Shown piece by piece: positions 1 through 8,053 of a DNA stretch of 64,000 bases. The stretch comes from Algoriphagus ornithinivorans (GTDB lineage: Bacteria > Bacteroidota > Bacteroidia > Cytophagales > Cyclobacteriaceae), in assembly GCF_900115305.1 (NCBI RefSeq), contig NZ_FOVW01000005.1, positions 248,001 to 312,000 on the forward strand, in the 5' to 3' direction. The translations under genes were made by a program, and so were the position numbers. The notes under the pieces are model-generated. The model did not search any database. It was given only the letters and a program-made list of their open reading frames with translations, and was not told the origin of the DNA. Numbering within the stretch: the first letter of the stretch is position 1; every line of letters starts with the position of its first letter.

Positions 1-1443
1 AAATCAATCAAAGAGGAATTAAGAGATAATCTTATTGCTAAAATCAAAGCAAAAGAAAATGTCTTTGAAGGTATTTGGGGTTATGAGGATACAGTAATTC
101 CAGATATCGAACGTGCGATTTTATCCCGTCACAACATCAATTTATTGGGACTTCGTGGTCAGGCCAAGACTCGGATTGCGAGAATGATGACCTTGCTCTT
201 GGACGAATATTTACCGGTGGTCTATGGTTCGGAATTAAATGATGATCCATTGGCACCTTTGACTTCCTATGCGAGAAATCTGATCGAAGAAAGGGGTGAT
301 GATACCCCAATCACCTGGTGGCATAGAAATGAACGTTACACAGAAAAATTAGCGACTCCTGATGTTTCTGTAGCTGATTTGATTGGAGATGTGGATCCTA
401 TCAAAGCGGCCACCATGAAGCTCAGTTACAATGATGAGCGGGTGATTCACTATGGTCTGGTGCCAAGATCTCACCGGTCTATTTTTGTAATCAATGAATT
501 ACCGGATTTACAAGCTCGAATTCAGGTAGCTTTATTCAATATTCTTCAAGAAGGAGATATTCAAATTCGGGGCTTTAAGCTGCGATTGCCCCTGGATATA
601 CAATTTGTTTTCACAGCTAATCCAGAGGACTATACCAACCGAGGAAGTATAGTTACTCCTCTAAAAGATAGAATTGAAAGTCAGATTATCACCCACTATC
701 CGAAGTCCATTGAGATTGGTAAAAAAATCACCGCACAGGAGGCAAACTTGAAGGGAAAGCCTGTTGAAAATATTCATGTGCCCGAACTCATGAAGGACTT
801 GATCGAACAGATTGCGATTGAGGCAAGAGCTTCCGAGTACGTGGATGAAAAGTCAGGTGTCTCGGCTCGTTTAACCATTTCAGCCTATGAAAATATGATT
901 TCAGCAGCTGAGAGAAGGCTTTATATGAATGGTGAAAACAAAACGGTGGTAAGAATTGCCGATTTGATCGGAGTAATTCCGGCGATTACCGGTAAAGTAG
1001 AATTAGTGTATGAAGGAGAGCAAGAAGGTGCGGGATTGGTTGCGTACAACTTAATTGGAAAAGCTATAAGATCTCAGTTTGTGAATTATTTTCCATCTCC
1101 GGAAGAAAAGAAAAAGTCCAAGGAAGGAAACCCCTATGTGATTCCACTTGCCTGGTTTGGGGAAGGAAACGTCCTGGATATTTTAGCCTCTCAATCCGAT
1201 AAAGAGTATAAGCAAGCTTTAATGGAAGTTCCGGGCTTGGAAAATGTGGTAACACAGTTGGTCAAAAATCTACTTGAAAGAGAGAAAGAATTTTTTATGG
1301 AGTTTGCATTGCATGGTTTGGCTGAATATTCTCAGCTGAGCAAACGCATGTTGGACACTGGTTTACAGTTCAAGGATTTATTCAGTTCCATGTTTGATAT
1401 GGGGCCTGGAGACGAAGATGATTTTGATGAGGATGATTTATAA
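1..1443 (+). CDS. AAA+ ATPase, MoxR/magnesium-chelatase subunit I-like (5' end outside window)
   Basis: The frame is open from base 1, so the true start lies upstream. The TTG at 145 falls inside the Walker A motif (GLRGQAKT) and cannot be the start. Downstream are the Walker B-like stretch FVINELPDL (Asn in place of the usual Asp, which I recall as normal in ChlI-type members), the segment FTANPEDY and a very acidic C-terminus. The family couples ATP hydrolysis to remodelling of a partner, usually a VWA-domain protein. No VWA gene follows here, so a partner would be upstream or elsewhere. Chlorophyll synthesis is not implied. A terminator follows at once. Family assignment is firm; the biological role is unknown. 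Confidence 0.8.
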   Translation, partial: KSIKEELRDNLIAKIKAKENVFEGIWGYEDTVIPDIERAILSRHNINLLGLRGQAKTRIARMMTLLLDEYLPVVYGSELNDDPLAPLTSYARNLIEERGDDTPITWWHRNERYTEKLATPDVSVADLIGDVDPIKAATMKLSYNDERVIHYGLVPRSHRSIFVINELPDLQARIQVALFNILQEGDIQIRGFKLRLPLDIQFVFTANPEDYTNRGSIVTPLKDRIESQIITHYPKSIEIGKKITAQEANLKGKPVENIHVPELMKDLIEQIAIEARASEYVDEKSGVSARLTISAYENMISAAERRLYMNGENKTVVRIADLIGVIPAITGKVELVYEGEQEGAGLVAYNLIGKAIRSQFVNYFPSPEEKKKSKEGNPYVIPLAWFGEGNVLDILASQSDKEYKQALMEVPGLENVVTQLVKNLLEREKEFFMEFALHGLAEYSQLSKRMLDTGLQFKDLFSSMFDMGPGDEDDFDEDDL

Positions 1444-1445
1444 AA

Positions 1446-1467
1446 AGGGGCGAAAGCCTCTTTTTTT
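1446..1467 (+). terminator. Intrinsic terminator after the AAA+ ATPase gene
   Basis: A six-base-pair stem (AGGGGC/GCCTCT, one G-T wobble) with a GAAA loop is followed by seven T. It starts three bases after the stop codon and separates the ATPase gene from the toxin-antitoxin operon. Confidence 0.8.
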
Positions 1468-1476
1468 AAAAAAATA

Positions 1477-1494
1477 TGTACATATTTGTGTACA
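1477..1494 (+). promoter_or_regulatory. Probable YefM/YoeB operator: two TGTACA boxes
   Basis: Two copies of the self-palindromic hexamer TGTACA lie at 1477-1482 and 1489-1494, 12 bp apart centre to centre, just ahead of the antitoxin start at 1508. The E. coli yefM-yoeB operator is known to be built from repeats with the same TGTACA core, bound by YefM and more tightly by YefM-YoeB. Autoregulation here is inferred from that match. Confidence 0.6.
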
Positions 1495-1507
1495 AAAAAT
1501 CATAAAT

Positions 1508-1762
1508 ATGCTTACTACTACCTTATCAGATTTCAGAAAGGATATCAAACGATATTTTGATCAAATTTCGCAAAACTTCGAGACACTAATAATTAATCGG
1601 GGCAAGGATTCTGGCATTGTGATAATGTCTTTAGTAGAATATAACTCTTTGAAGGCTACCCATCATGAACTTTCTTCTAAAGTAAATGAAGAGCGCCTCG
1701 ATTCAGCTATTCAAAAGTTGAAATCAGGGAAATCATTCGAGAAAAAACTATTTGAAGAATGA
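1508..1762 (+). CDS. yefM: YefM/Phd-family antitoxin
   Basis: This 84-aa protein would neutralise the YoeB toxin encoded next and repress the operon. The N-terminal half (LSDFRKDIKRYFDQI, then GIVIMSLVEYNSL) has the YefM/Phd DNA-binding and dimerisation pattern; the C-terminal third is charged and would wrap the toxin. The frame is open further upstream (to 1394), but an upstream start would overlap the ATPase gene and cross its terminator and the operator, so the ATG at 1508 is preferred. Its stop overlaps the toxin start (ATGA), consistent with translational coupling. Confidence is high because of the partner. Confidence 0.88.
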   Translation: MLTTTLSDFRKDIKRYFDQISQNFETLIINRGKDSGIVIMSLVEYNSLKATHHELSSKVNEERLDSAIQKLKSGKSFEKKLFEE

Positions 1763-2016
1763 AGTTTGTTTTCGTTGAGGAATCTTGGGAAGACTATCTT
1801 TACTGGCAAAAAACAGACAAGAAAAAGTTGAAAAGAATCAACGAGTTGTTAAAGGATATTTCCAGAAACCCATTTGAAGGTATAGGTAAACCGGAGCCTT
1901 TAAAATTTAAGTATTCGGGATTTTGGTCTAGAAGAATTGATCAAGAACATCGCCTAATTTACCAAGTAAAGGATGATGAAATTTTAATTGCAAAATGTAG
2001 ATTTCATTATGATTAA
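1759..2016 (+). CDS. yoeB: YoeB-family mRNA interferase toxin
   Basis: YoeB toxins cut mRNA in the ribosomal A site and are held inactive by YefM. The 85-aa product is colinear with E. coli YoeB (84 aa): EESWEDYLYW near the start, then NPFEGIGKPEPLK and SGFWSRRI. The residues known to act in catalysis in E. coli are at the same numbers here: Glu46, Arg65, His83 and Tyr84. The toxin therefore looks active. The start overlaps the antitoxin stop by four bases. No terminator is obvious before the riboswitch unit. Confidence 0.93.
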   Translation: MKFVFVEESWEDYLYWQKTDKKKLKRINELLKDISRNPFEGIGKPEPLKFKYSGFWSRRIDQEHRLIYQVKDDEILIAKCRFHYD

Positions 2017-2056
2017 ATTTTAAAGTGAATTACTAACAAATCCTTTTATTACTTTT

Positions 2057-2087
2057 TTTGCTTTAAGACTTTTCCCCCATACCTTTG
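2057..2087 (+). promoter_or_regulatory. Bacteroidota-type promoter for the riboswitch-receptor transcript
   Basis: TTTG at 2057-2060 and TACCTTTG at 2080-2087 match the Bacteroidota -33 (TTTG) and -7 (TAnnTTTG) boxes with 19 bp between them. Transcription would begin near 2094, just ahead of the TPP aptamer. Confidence 0.75.
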
Positions 2088-2096
2088 CACATAGAT

Positions 2097-2175
2097 CATA
2101 AGGGGTGCCTTAATAAAACGGGCTGAGATCATACCCATAATACCTGATCCGGGTAGTGCCGGCGAAGGGAAATGA
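2097..2175 (+). ncRNA. TPP (THI-box) riboswitch
   Basis: The conserved THI-box blocks occur in order: GGGGTGCC at 2102-2109, GGCTGAGATCATACCC at 2120-2135, ACCTGATCCGGGTAGTGCC at 2142-2160 and GCGAAGGGAAATGA at 2162-2175. They carry the aptamer's thiamin pyrophosphate-binding core. The regulated gene is the TonB-dependent receptor at 2318. About 140 nt of leader follow the aptamer. A small hairpin (TGACTT cccc TAAGTCA, about 2262-2278) and a purine-rich GGAAGGG at 2301 could form the expression platform, but I cannot say whether control is at transcription or translation. Confidence 0.95.
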
Positions 2176-2317
2176 GCAAGCAAAGTGAATTTAGAATAGA
2201 CAGTTTGGTACCACTGTATGCTCTGATTTTACTATTGCAAAACGGGTAAACAAATACGGCTGACTTCCCCTAAGTCATCCCATGTTTCACTCAATGACCC
2301 GGAAGGGATTTAAACAA

Positions 2318-4705
2318 ATGAAAAAATTATTGATGAGCTGGATGGCATTTACGCTGACCATTTCGGCTTGGGCTCAACAAAGTTTGAGCGGAAAAGTACT
2401 GGACGCAAAAAGTAGCGAGCCTCTGGTAGGAGCATCTGTATGGACCGAAAAAACAGGAAGAGGAGCTATTACTGATGGAGAAGGAAATTTCACCATTTCA
2501 AAGCTTCCTACGGGTGAAGTTGATCTTCGGGTATCTTATTTAGGATATGAGACTTTTCGTCAGAGTGTAACCTTACCCTATTCTGGAAATTTGGAGATTA
2601 GACTTTCCGGCAAAGATTTTCTGAGTGAAGAATTTATAGTATCTGCCACTCGGGCATCAGAAAACACGCCAACTACTTTCAAAACCATAGACAAGGAAGA
2701 GCTTGCCAAAAGGAACTTGGGTCAGGATATTCCAATTCTTTTGAACTTCACTCCTTCTGTGGTTACACATTCGGATGCCGGTGCTGGTATAGGATATACT
2801 GGCCTCCGAATTCGGGGTACAGACCAGACAAGAATCAACGTTACTGTGAATGGAATCCCTCTCAATGATGCTGAGTCACATGGAGTATTCTGGGTCAATA
2901 TGCCGGATTTTGCCAGTTCGGTAGATAATGTGCAAATTCAACGGGGAGTCGGGACTTCGACCAATGGAGCTGCTACTTTCGGAGCAAGTTTGAATTTCCA
3001 AACAGATACTCGACAAGAAGAGGCCTATGCTCAGGTTGATAATGGTTTTGGCAGCTTCAACACCTGGAGACATACAGTCAAAGCTGGAACAGGTTTATTG
3101 AATAATCGATTTGCCGTAGATGCTAGATTATCCAAAATCACGACCGACGGCTATGTGGATAGAGCTTTTTCTGATTTGGGATCTTACTTCCTTTCTGGAG
3201 GCTACTACGGAGAAAATCATGTAGTCAAATTGAATGTTTTCTCCGGAAAAGAGCAGACTTATCAGTCTTGGTATGGTTTACCGGAGGCTCTATTGGAGAC
3301 TGACCGCACCAATAATTTCTACACCTATGATAATGAAACAGATAATTACCAGCAGGATCATTATCAGTTGATTTATACGGGAAAAATTGGGTCCAATTGG
3401 AAAACTAATCTGGCTTTACATTATACCTATGGCCGCGGCTATTATGAGCAGTTTCGCGAAAATGACCGCTTTTCCAGATATGCCTTGCCCAATGTCATTA
3501 TTGGTGGAGATACCATTACTAGAACAGATATCATCAGAAGAAGATGGTTGGACAATGATTTCTTTGGGTTCGTAGGATCTGTTAATTATGTGTCCGACGA
3601 TGGAAAATGGGATGTGATTTTAGGAGGTGGCGCCAATCGCTACGATGGCGACCATTTTGGAGAAATCATATGGGCCAGAATTGCTGGAGATACTGATATC
3701 CGAGATCGATATTACGATAATAACGCTGTTAAAGACGATAGAAATATCTATGCCAAGGCAAATTATGAATTGAAGCCAGGCTTAAATCTATTTGGAGATC
3801 TTCAAGTTCGTGGGATTAATTATACCTTCTTCGGAGTCAATGACGATTTGAGAATTGTGGACGGTCAGGAAGATTATACCTTCTTCAATCCAAAGTTTGG
3901 TTTCTCGTACGAAAAAGGAAATCAGACTTGGTATGCTAGCTATGCTGTAGCCAACCGTGAACCAACAAGAGCTGATTTTACGGACAATCCGATTACGGAA
4001 GTGCCAAGACCTGAAAGACTCAATAACATCGAGGCAGGCGTGCGGTCAAGAGCAGGCAACTTTACCTATAATGCCAACTTCTATTACATGGATTACAAAG
4101 ATCAATTGATTTTGACTGGTCAAATCAATAATGTTGGTGCCTATATAAGAGAGAATGTTGCTTCATCCTACAGGGCAGGGATAGAATTGGACGGTGCATA
4201 TCAAGTATCTAAAAAATGGACTTTGGGAGGAAACATAGCCTTCAGTCAAAATAAGATTGCTGAATTCACGGAATACATAGACGACTACAGCGTGGAGGAT
4301 TTTCAGCAAGTGGAGAATACTTATACCAACACGGATATAGCATTTTCTCCCAATGTAGTGGGTTCGGCTATTATCGAATATCATCCTACCAAGAACCTTT
4401 CTCTAAACTGGTTGAGTAAATATGTAGGGCAGCAATACCTGGATAATACCTCCAATGAGAACCGGACATTGGATGCATTTTTCACCAATGATCTTCGAAT
4501 CAGCTATACCGCACAGCCCCGATTCTTTAAGAGTTTAGAGGTAAACTTATTGATCAATAATATTTTCAATGAGTTGTACGAGCCTAATGGCTACACCTTT
4601 AGCTATTTCGTTCCGGGGAATAGTGGCAGAGAATTGATTACAGAAAACTTCTATTATCCTCAGGCAGGCACGAATTTCTTGCTTGGAGTGAGTATGAAGT
4701 TCTAA
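2318..4705 (+). CDS. TonB-dependent outer-membrane receptor under TPP control (probable thiamin-related uptake)
   Basis: The 795-aa product begins with a signal peptide ending near SAWAQ. A CarboxypepD_reg-like domain follows (about residues 20-105, SGKVLDAKSSEPLVGASV), then a TonB plug (GLRIRGTDQTRINVTVNGIP) and a long beta-barrel ending in the terminal Phe typical of outer-membrane proteins. It would import a substrate with energy from TonB. Repression by TPP, given by the riboswitch just upstream, points to thiamin or a precursor; such riboswitch-linked receptors are known in Bacteroidetes. An in-frame ATG at 2282 exists, but the start at 2318 gives a clean signal peptide and has GGAAGGG ten bases upstream. 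No thiamin biosynthesis or pnuT gene is adjacent, so the substrate rests on the riboswitch alone. Confidence 0.88.
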   Translation: MKKLLMSWMAFTLTISAWAQQSLSGKVLDAKSSEPLVGASVWTEKTGRGAITDGEGNFTISKLPTGEVDLRVSYLGYETFRQSVTLPYSGNLEIRLSGKDFLSEEFIVSATRASENTPTTFKTIDKEELAKRNLGQDIPILLNFTPSVVTHSDAGAGIGYTGLRIRGTDQTRINVTVNGIPLNDAESHGVFWVNMPDFASSVDNVQIQRGVGTSTNGAATFGASLNFQTDTRQEEAYAQVDNGFGSFNTWRHTVKAGTGLLNNRFAVDARLSKITTDGYVDRAFSDLGSYFLSGGYYGENHVVKLNVFSGKEQTYQSWYGLPEALLETDRTNNFYTYDNETDNYQQDHYQLIYTGKIGSNWKTNLALHYTYGRGYYEQFRENDRFSRYALPNVIIGGDTITRTDIIRRRWLDNDFFGFVGSVNYVSDDGKWDVILGGGANRYDGDHFGEIIWARIAGDTDIRDRYYDNNAVKDDRNIYAKANYELKPGLNLFGDLQVRGINYTFFGVNDDLRIVDGQEDYTFFNPKFGFSYEKGNQTWYASYAVANREPTRADFTDNPITEVPRPERLNNIEAGVRSRAGNFTYNANFYYMDYKDQLILTGQINNVGAYIRENVASSYRAGIELDGAYQVSKKWTLGGNIAFSQNKIAEFTEYIDDYSVEDFQQVENTYTNTDIAFSPNVVGSAIIEYHPTKNLSLNWLSKYVGQQYLDNTSNENRTLDAFFTNDLRISYTAQPRFFKSLEVNLLINNIFNELYEPNGYTFSYFVPGNSGRELITENFYYPQAGTNFLLGVSMKF

Positions 4706-4728
4706 AATGACTAATAGAAAATTTGATT

Positions 4729-4856
4729 AAGAGGCTGTCTAAAAAGTGAAATTTGTCACATAGAGAGAAGTCGAAATGTAGGCCACAACGATAAAAATGG
4801 CCTTCGACTCCGCTCAGGCTGACAATAGGGCTACTTCTAAGACAGCCTCTTTTTTA
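4729..4856. repeat. 128-bp imperfect palindrome between convergent genes
   Basis: The ends are inverted copies of an 18-base sequence with two mismatches (AAGAGGCTGTCTaaaaAG against the reverse of CTTCTAAGACAGCCTCTT). The interior also pairs partly (TGTCA...AGTCGA with TCGACTCCG...TGACA). The right arm runs into seven T. The element can act as a bidirectional terminator between the receptor and the histidine kinase gene. It has the look of a dispersed intergenic palindromic repeat or a small non-autonomous element; no target-site duplication is clear. Confidence 0.65.
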
Positions 4857-4865
4857 TTTAAATTC

Positions 4866-5927
4866 TTAAAAAATTACCTTAAAAGTAGTTCCGACCCCTT
4901 CCTCACTTTTCACTTCAATGCTTCCGCCTGCATTTTGAAGATGGCTGTTTACTAAATAAAGCCCAATGCCTTTGGCCTCTGAGTGCCCGTGAAAGGTTTG
5001 ATTCATTTTGAATATCTTATCCTTTACTTTTTCCATATTCATTCCTTGCCCATTGTCTTTGATATAGAGAAATATTCTTTCAGCAACAATTTCTGTCCAT
5101 ATGCAAACCTGTGGTGCAACATCTGTTTTTCTATATTTAATAGAGTTTCCTATCAAATTCAGGAAAATACTTTCTAAATGAAGTCTGTTAAAATAAACTT
5201 CACCTGCTTGGGAAAAATCATGCTTGATTTGGGCATTGACTGATTTCAGGGTAGGGTTCAGTGTAATCAGTGTTTCCTGAAGAATTTCTGATAAGTTGAC
5301 CAGCTCCTTTTTGTTATTGTTGCTGTCCTTTTCAGAAAGTTTATTCAAATATTTATTGAGGTTTTCTTTAAGTCCCAAGGTTGATCTCTGAATAAGCTTG
5401 ATCAACTCTACGCTTTCTTCGTCTTTTATTTTTTCCAAATTCAGTAACTGGAAAACTGACAATATACTCGAAACTGGAGACCTCAAATCATGAGCTGTTA
5501 TGTATGTAAGACTTTTGAGTTCTTCATTTTTGTGAGAAAGGTCTGACAGTAATTCGTCCTTCCTTTCTTCCAATCTTTTCTTTTCAGTAATTTCTTTAGC
5601 AATCGCAAAAACCAGTTTTTTTTCGGTGTTAGGCCAGGCAGTCCAATAAAGCCATATGATTTTTCCACTTTTGGTAATGTATCGGTTTTCGAAGTTTAGC
5701 AAAGGCTGTGATTCAAAAAGTTGAGATCTCCTCTGATTGGTCATTGACACATCTTCAGGATGTATAAAATCATTAATAGGCCGAGAGTAGAGTTCCTCTT
5801 GACTATATTCTAATACTTTGGAAACCGCTGGGTTTATTCTTTTAAAATAACCATCAAAACCTGCAATGCACAGTAGGTCAGGAACTAAATCGAAAAATAA
5901 TTCAAAGGGATAATCTTCTGTAGTCAT
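4866..5927 (-). CDS. Soluble PAS-domain sensor histidine kinase
   Basis: This 353-aa kinase has an N-terminal PAS domain (about residues 8-115, with FKRINPAVSKVLEYS and HPEDV). A short coiled coil and a dimerisation/phosphoacceptor helix follow, with the H-box AHDLRSP (His near 146). The HATPase domain carries the N box NLIGNSIKYR, the G1 box DNGQGM, an F-box region and the G2 box GIGLYL, so every kinase motif is present. There is no signal peptide or membrane segment, so it should sense a cytoplasmic cue. No response regulator is adjacent, which makes it an orphan kinase. Ligand and target are unknown. Confidence 0.88.
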   Translation of the reverse strand: MTTEDYPFELFFDLVPDLLCIAGFDGYFKRINPAVSKVLEYSQEELYSRPINDFIHPEDVSMTNQRRSQLFESQPLLNFENRYITKSGKIIWLYWTAWPNTEKKLVFAIAKEITEKKRLEERKDELLSDLSHKNEELKSLTYITAHDLRSPVSSILSVFQLLNLEKIKDEESVELIKLIQRSTLGLKENLNKYLNKLSEKDSNNNKKELVNLSEILQETLITLNPTLKSVNAQIKHDFSQAGEVYFNRLHLESIFLNLIGNSIKYRKTDVAPQVCIWTEIVAERIFLYIKDNGQGMNMEKVKDKIFKMNQTFHGHSEAKGIGLYLVNSHLQNAGGSIEVKSEEGVGTTFKVIF

Positions 5928-6036
5928 GGGCTGGGTTTTGCCTCTTTTTGAAAATATATATGAAAAATAACTAAAGACTAAAAGGAATTTTATTAAGTGA
6001 ATAGGAAGAATTTAAAGCCCTCAAATTGTCTGATAA

Positions 6037-6070
6037 GAAAATAGCTCGGAGATTAATCCGAGCTATTTTC
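6037..6070 (-). terminator. hflX terminator hairpin with the stop codon in its loop
   Basis: Two perfect 13-base arms (6037-6049 and 6058-6070, core TAGCTCGG/CCGAGCTA) enclose an 8-base loop. On the minus strand the hflX stop codon (6053-6055) lies in that loop, so the upstream arm is coding sequence. The downstream arm ends in TATTTTC and runs into TTATC, a modest T-rich tail. Confidence 0.7.
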
Positions 6071-7321
6071 TTCACTGTTCCAGATGACTACTTGATCTTC
6101 CAAATAATGTGGATAAATTTTCAGATGTTGTTTCTTGACTTCGGATACTAACCTTTCTCTGAACTCTTCTATGTTTTTTCCACTTCCGGCTGCCATAAAA
6201 ACAGGTTGGATTCCAGTCTTTTTTTCATAGGCTTCTGAAAGTGCGTCAAAATCCTTAAAGTCGGATTCCTGAAGCTCGATTTCAGTCATTTCCATGATTT
6301 TCTCTTCAGAAGGCATAGTTTCCACCAGGTCAATTTTATTGAAGACCAATAGGACAGGCTTATCTCCTGCATTGATTTCTCTGAGAGTTTGGGTTACTAC
6401 TGCAATATGATCTTCAAAGCTTGGATGCGAAATATCAACCACATGTACCAAAAGATCTGCTTCACGAATTTCATCCAGTGTAGATTTGAATGATTCTATC
6501 AAGTGTGTAGGTAGTTTTCTAATAAATCCTACGGTGTCGGAAAGCAGGAAAGGGATGTTTTCCAACACGACCTTTCTAACCGTAGAGTCTACCGTCGCAA
6601 ATAATTTGTTTTCAGCTAAAATATCGGTTTTGGTAACCAAGTTCATCAAAGTGGATTTGCCTACATTGGTATAACCTACCAGTGCAACTCGGACAATTCC
6701 CTTACGCCCCTTGCGTTGGGTGACACCTTGCTTCTCTATTTCTTTTAGCTTCTGTCTCAGCAAGGTGATTTTATTTCGGATATCCCGCTTATCTGTTTCG
6801 ATTTCCTTTTCACCGGCACCACCCCTCGTGGATGTACCACCTCTCTGACGTTCCAAGTGAGTCCACATGCGGGTTAATCTTGGAAGTAGATATTGAAATC
6901 TGGCCAATTCTACTTGGGTTTTGGCCTGTGCCGTTTGGGCTCTTTGTAAGAAAATATCTAAAATCAGCAGAGATCGATCATACACTTTCACTTTCAGCTC
7001 GTTTTCCAGATTTTTCATTTGAGAAGGAGAAAGATCGTCATCGAAAATGACCATGTCTACTGCAAAGTGCTCCACATAGGATTGAATTTCCTCCAGTTTT
7101 CCTTTCCCCACAAAAGTTTTGATGTCTGGCTTTTCCATTTTCTGGGTAAAGCGAAAAACAGCCTTTACACCCAGCGTTTCGGTCAAAAAAGCCAACTCAT
7201 CTAAATGCTCATCAATCAGTTGATCAGATTCATTTTGTCTCACAACAGTCACCAAAACTGCGGTTTCCTGCTTGGGAGCGGTATCGTATAATTTTTGAAG
7301 TTTTCGGGAAAATTTACTCAT
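6053..7321 (-). CDS. hflX: GTPase HflX
   Basis: HflX is a ribosome-associated GTPase that splits or rescues stalled 70S ribosomes. The 422-aa protein has the N-terminal nucleotide-binding HflX domain (residues to about 120), a charged coiled-coil linker including QRGGTSTRGGAGE, and a G domain with G1 GYTNVGKST, G3 DTVGFI and G4 NKID. The C-terminal tail is short. It stands alone: the histidine kinase lies 125 bp downstream in the same orientation, and rfbC is divergent. The start ATG at 7321 gives the expected family length. Confidence 0.95.
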   Translation of the reverse strand: MSKFSRKLQKLYDTAPKQETAVLVTVVRQNESDQLIDEHLDELAFLTETLGVKAVFRFTQKMEKPDIKTFVGKGKLEEIQSYVEHFAVDMVIFDDDLSPSQMKNLENELKVKVYDRSLLILDIFLQRAQTAQAKTQVELARFQYLLPRLTRMWTHLERQRGGTSTRGGAGEKEIETDKRDIRNKITLLRQKLKEIEKQGVTQRKGRKGIVRVALVGYTNVGKSTLMNLVTKTDILAENKLFATVDSTVRKVVLENIPFLLSDTVGFIRKLPTHLIESFKSTLDEIREADLLVHVVDISHPSFEDHIAVVTQTLREINAGDKPVLLVFNKIDLVETMPSEEKIMEMTEIELQESDFKDFDALSEAYEKKTGIQPVFMAAGSGKNIEEFRERLVSEVKKQHLKIYPHYLEDQVVIWNSEENSSD

Positions 7322-7498
7322 AAAGGATTTTTGATTCTCAATACAAAAGGAGAGATCGAGTGGATAAGTTTCAATTATTTGGAAATATCCCTCTGAAAAT
7401 CACCTTCCAAGACACAAAGTTCGTCATATTTCCTCAATAATGATTAGGATAGTCTTGGGGGGACTACTTATTTTGCTTTCAAATAAAATTAAACTCCC

Positions 7499-8053
7499 AT
7501 GGCTCAGATAACGGAAACCTTCATTTCCGGTGTTTTTGAAATACAACCTAAATTGTTTCAAGATTCTAGGGGCTATTTTTTTGAATCATTCCGAAAGGAT
7601 TGGTTCACTGCCAATGGTTTGGAAGAAAACTGGGTTCAGGATAATCAGTCCTTTTCCCAAAAAGGAACTGTCCGTGGACTACATTTTCAAAGAGATCCAT
7701 TTGCGCAGGCAAAGCTCGTGCGTGTTGTGCAGGGGAAGGTTTTGGATGTAGTAGTGGACCTTCGGAAAGATTCAGCTACCTTTGGGCGATCATTATCTGT
7801 GGTTTTGGATGCATCCAAGCAGAATTTACTGTATATTCCGAAAGGATTTGCACACGGATTTTCGGTCTTGGAAGATGCACTTTTCCTGTATAAATGTTCC
7901 AATTATTATCACCAAGCCAGCGAAGGCGGAATTTTATGGAATGATCCCGAGCTAGGCATTGATTGGAAAGTGACAGACCCTATAATCTCAGAAAAAGATC
8001 AGAAGTGGCCAACATTGGCTGAATTTATAAAATCAAGTGGAGGAGGATTCTAA
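7499..8053 (+). CDS. rfbC: dTDP-4-dehydrorhamnose 3,5-epimerase
   Basis: RfbC converts dTDP-4-keto-6-deoxyglucose to the rhamnose epimer in dTDP-L-rhamnose synthesis. The 184-aa cupin protein has the family signatures DSRGYFFESFR, VRGLHFQ (with the catalytic His), VVDLRKDS and the GFAHGF/ILWNDPELGI blocks, and full family length. rfbA, rfbB and rfbD are not next to it. Instead it directly abuts a PHP phosphatase gene (stop at 8053, next ATG at 8054), which suggests an operon for surface polysaccharide. Confidence 0.93.
   Translation: MAQITETFISGVFEIQPKLFQDSRGYFFESFRKDWFTANGLEENWVQDNQSFSQKGTVRGLHFQRDPFAQAKLVRVVQGKVLDVVVDLRKDSATFGRSLSVVLDASKQNLLYIPKGFAHGFSVLEDALFLYKCSNYYHQASEGGILWNDPELGIDWKVTDPIISEKDQKWPTLAEFIKSSGGGF

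Noticed and set aside
145-147. TTG at 145 as the start of the first gene
   Set aside because: The frame is open to base 1 and the TTG sits in the Walker A motif; the gene simply begins outside the window.
1394-1507. N-terminal extension of the antitoxin frame
   Set aside because: It overlaps the ATPase end in another frame and would cross the terminator and the operator.
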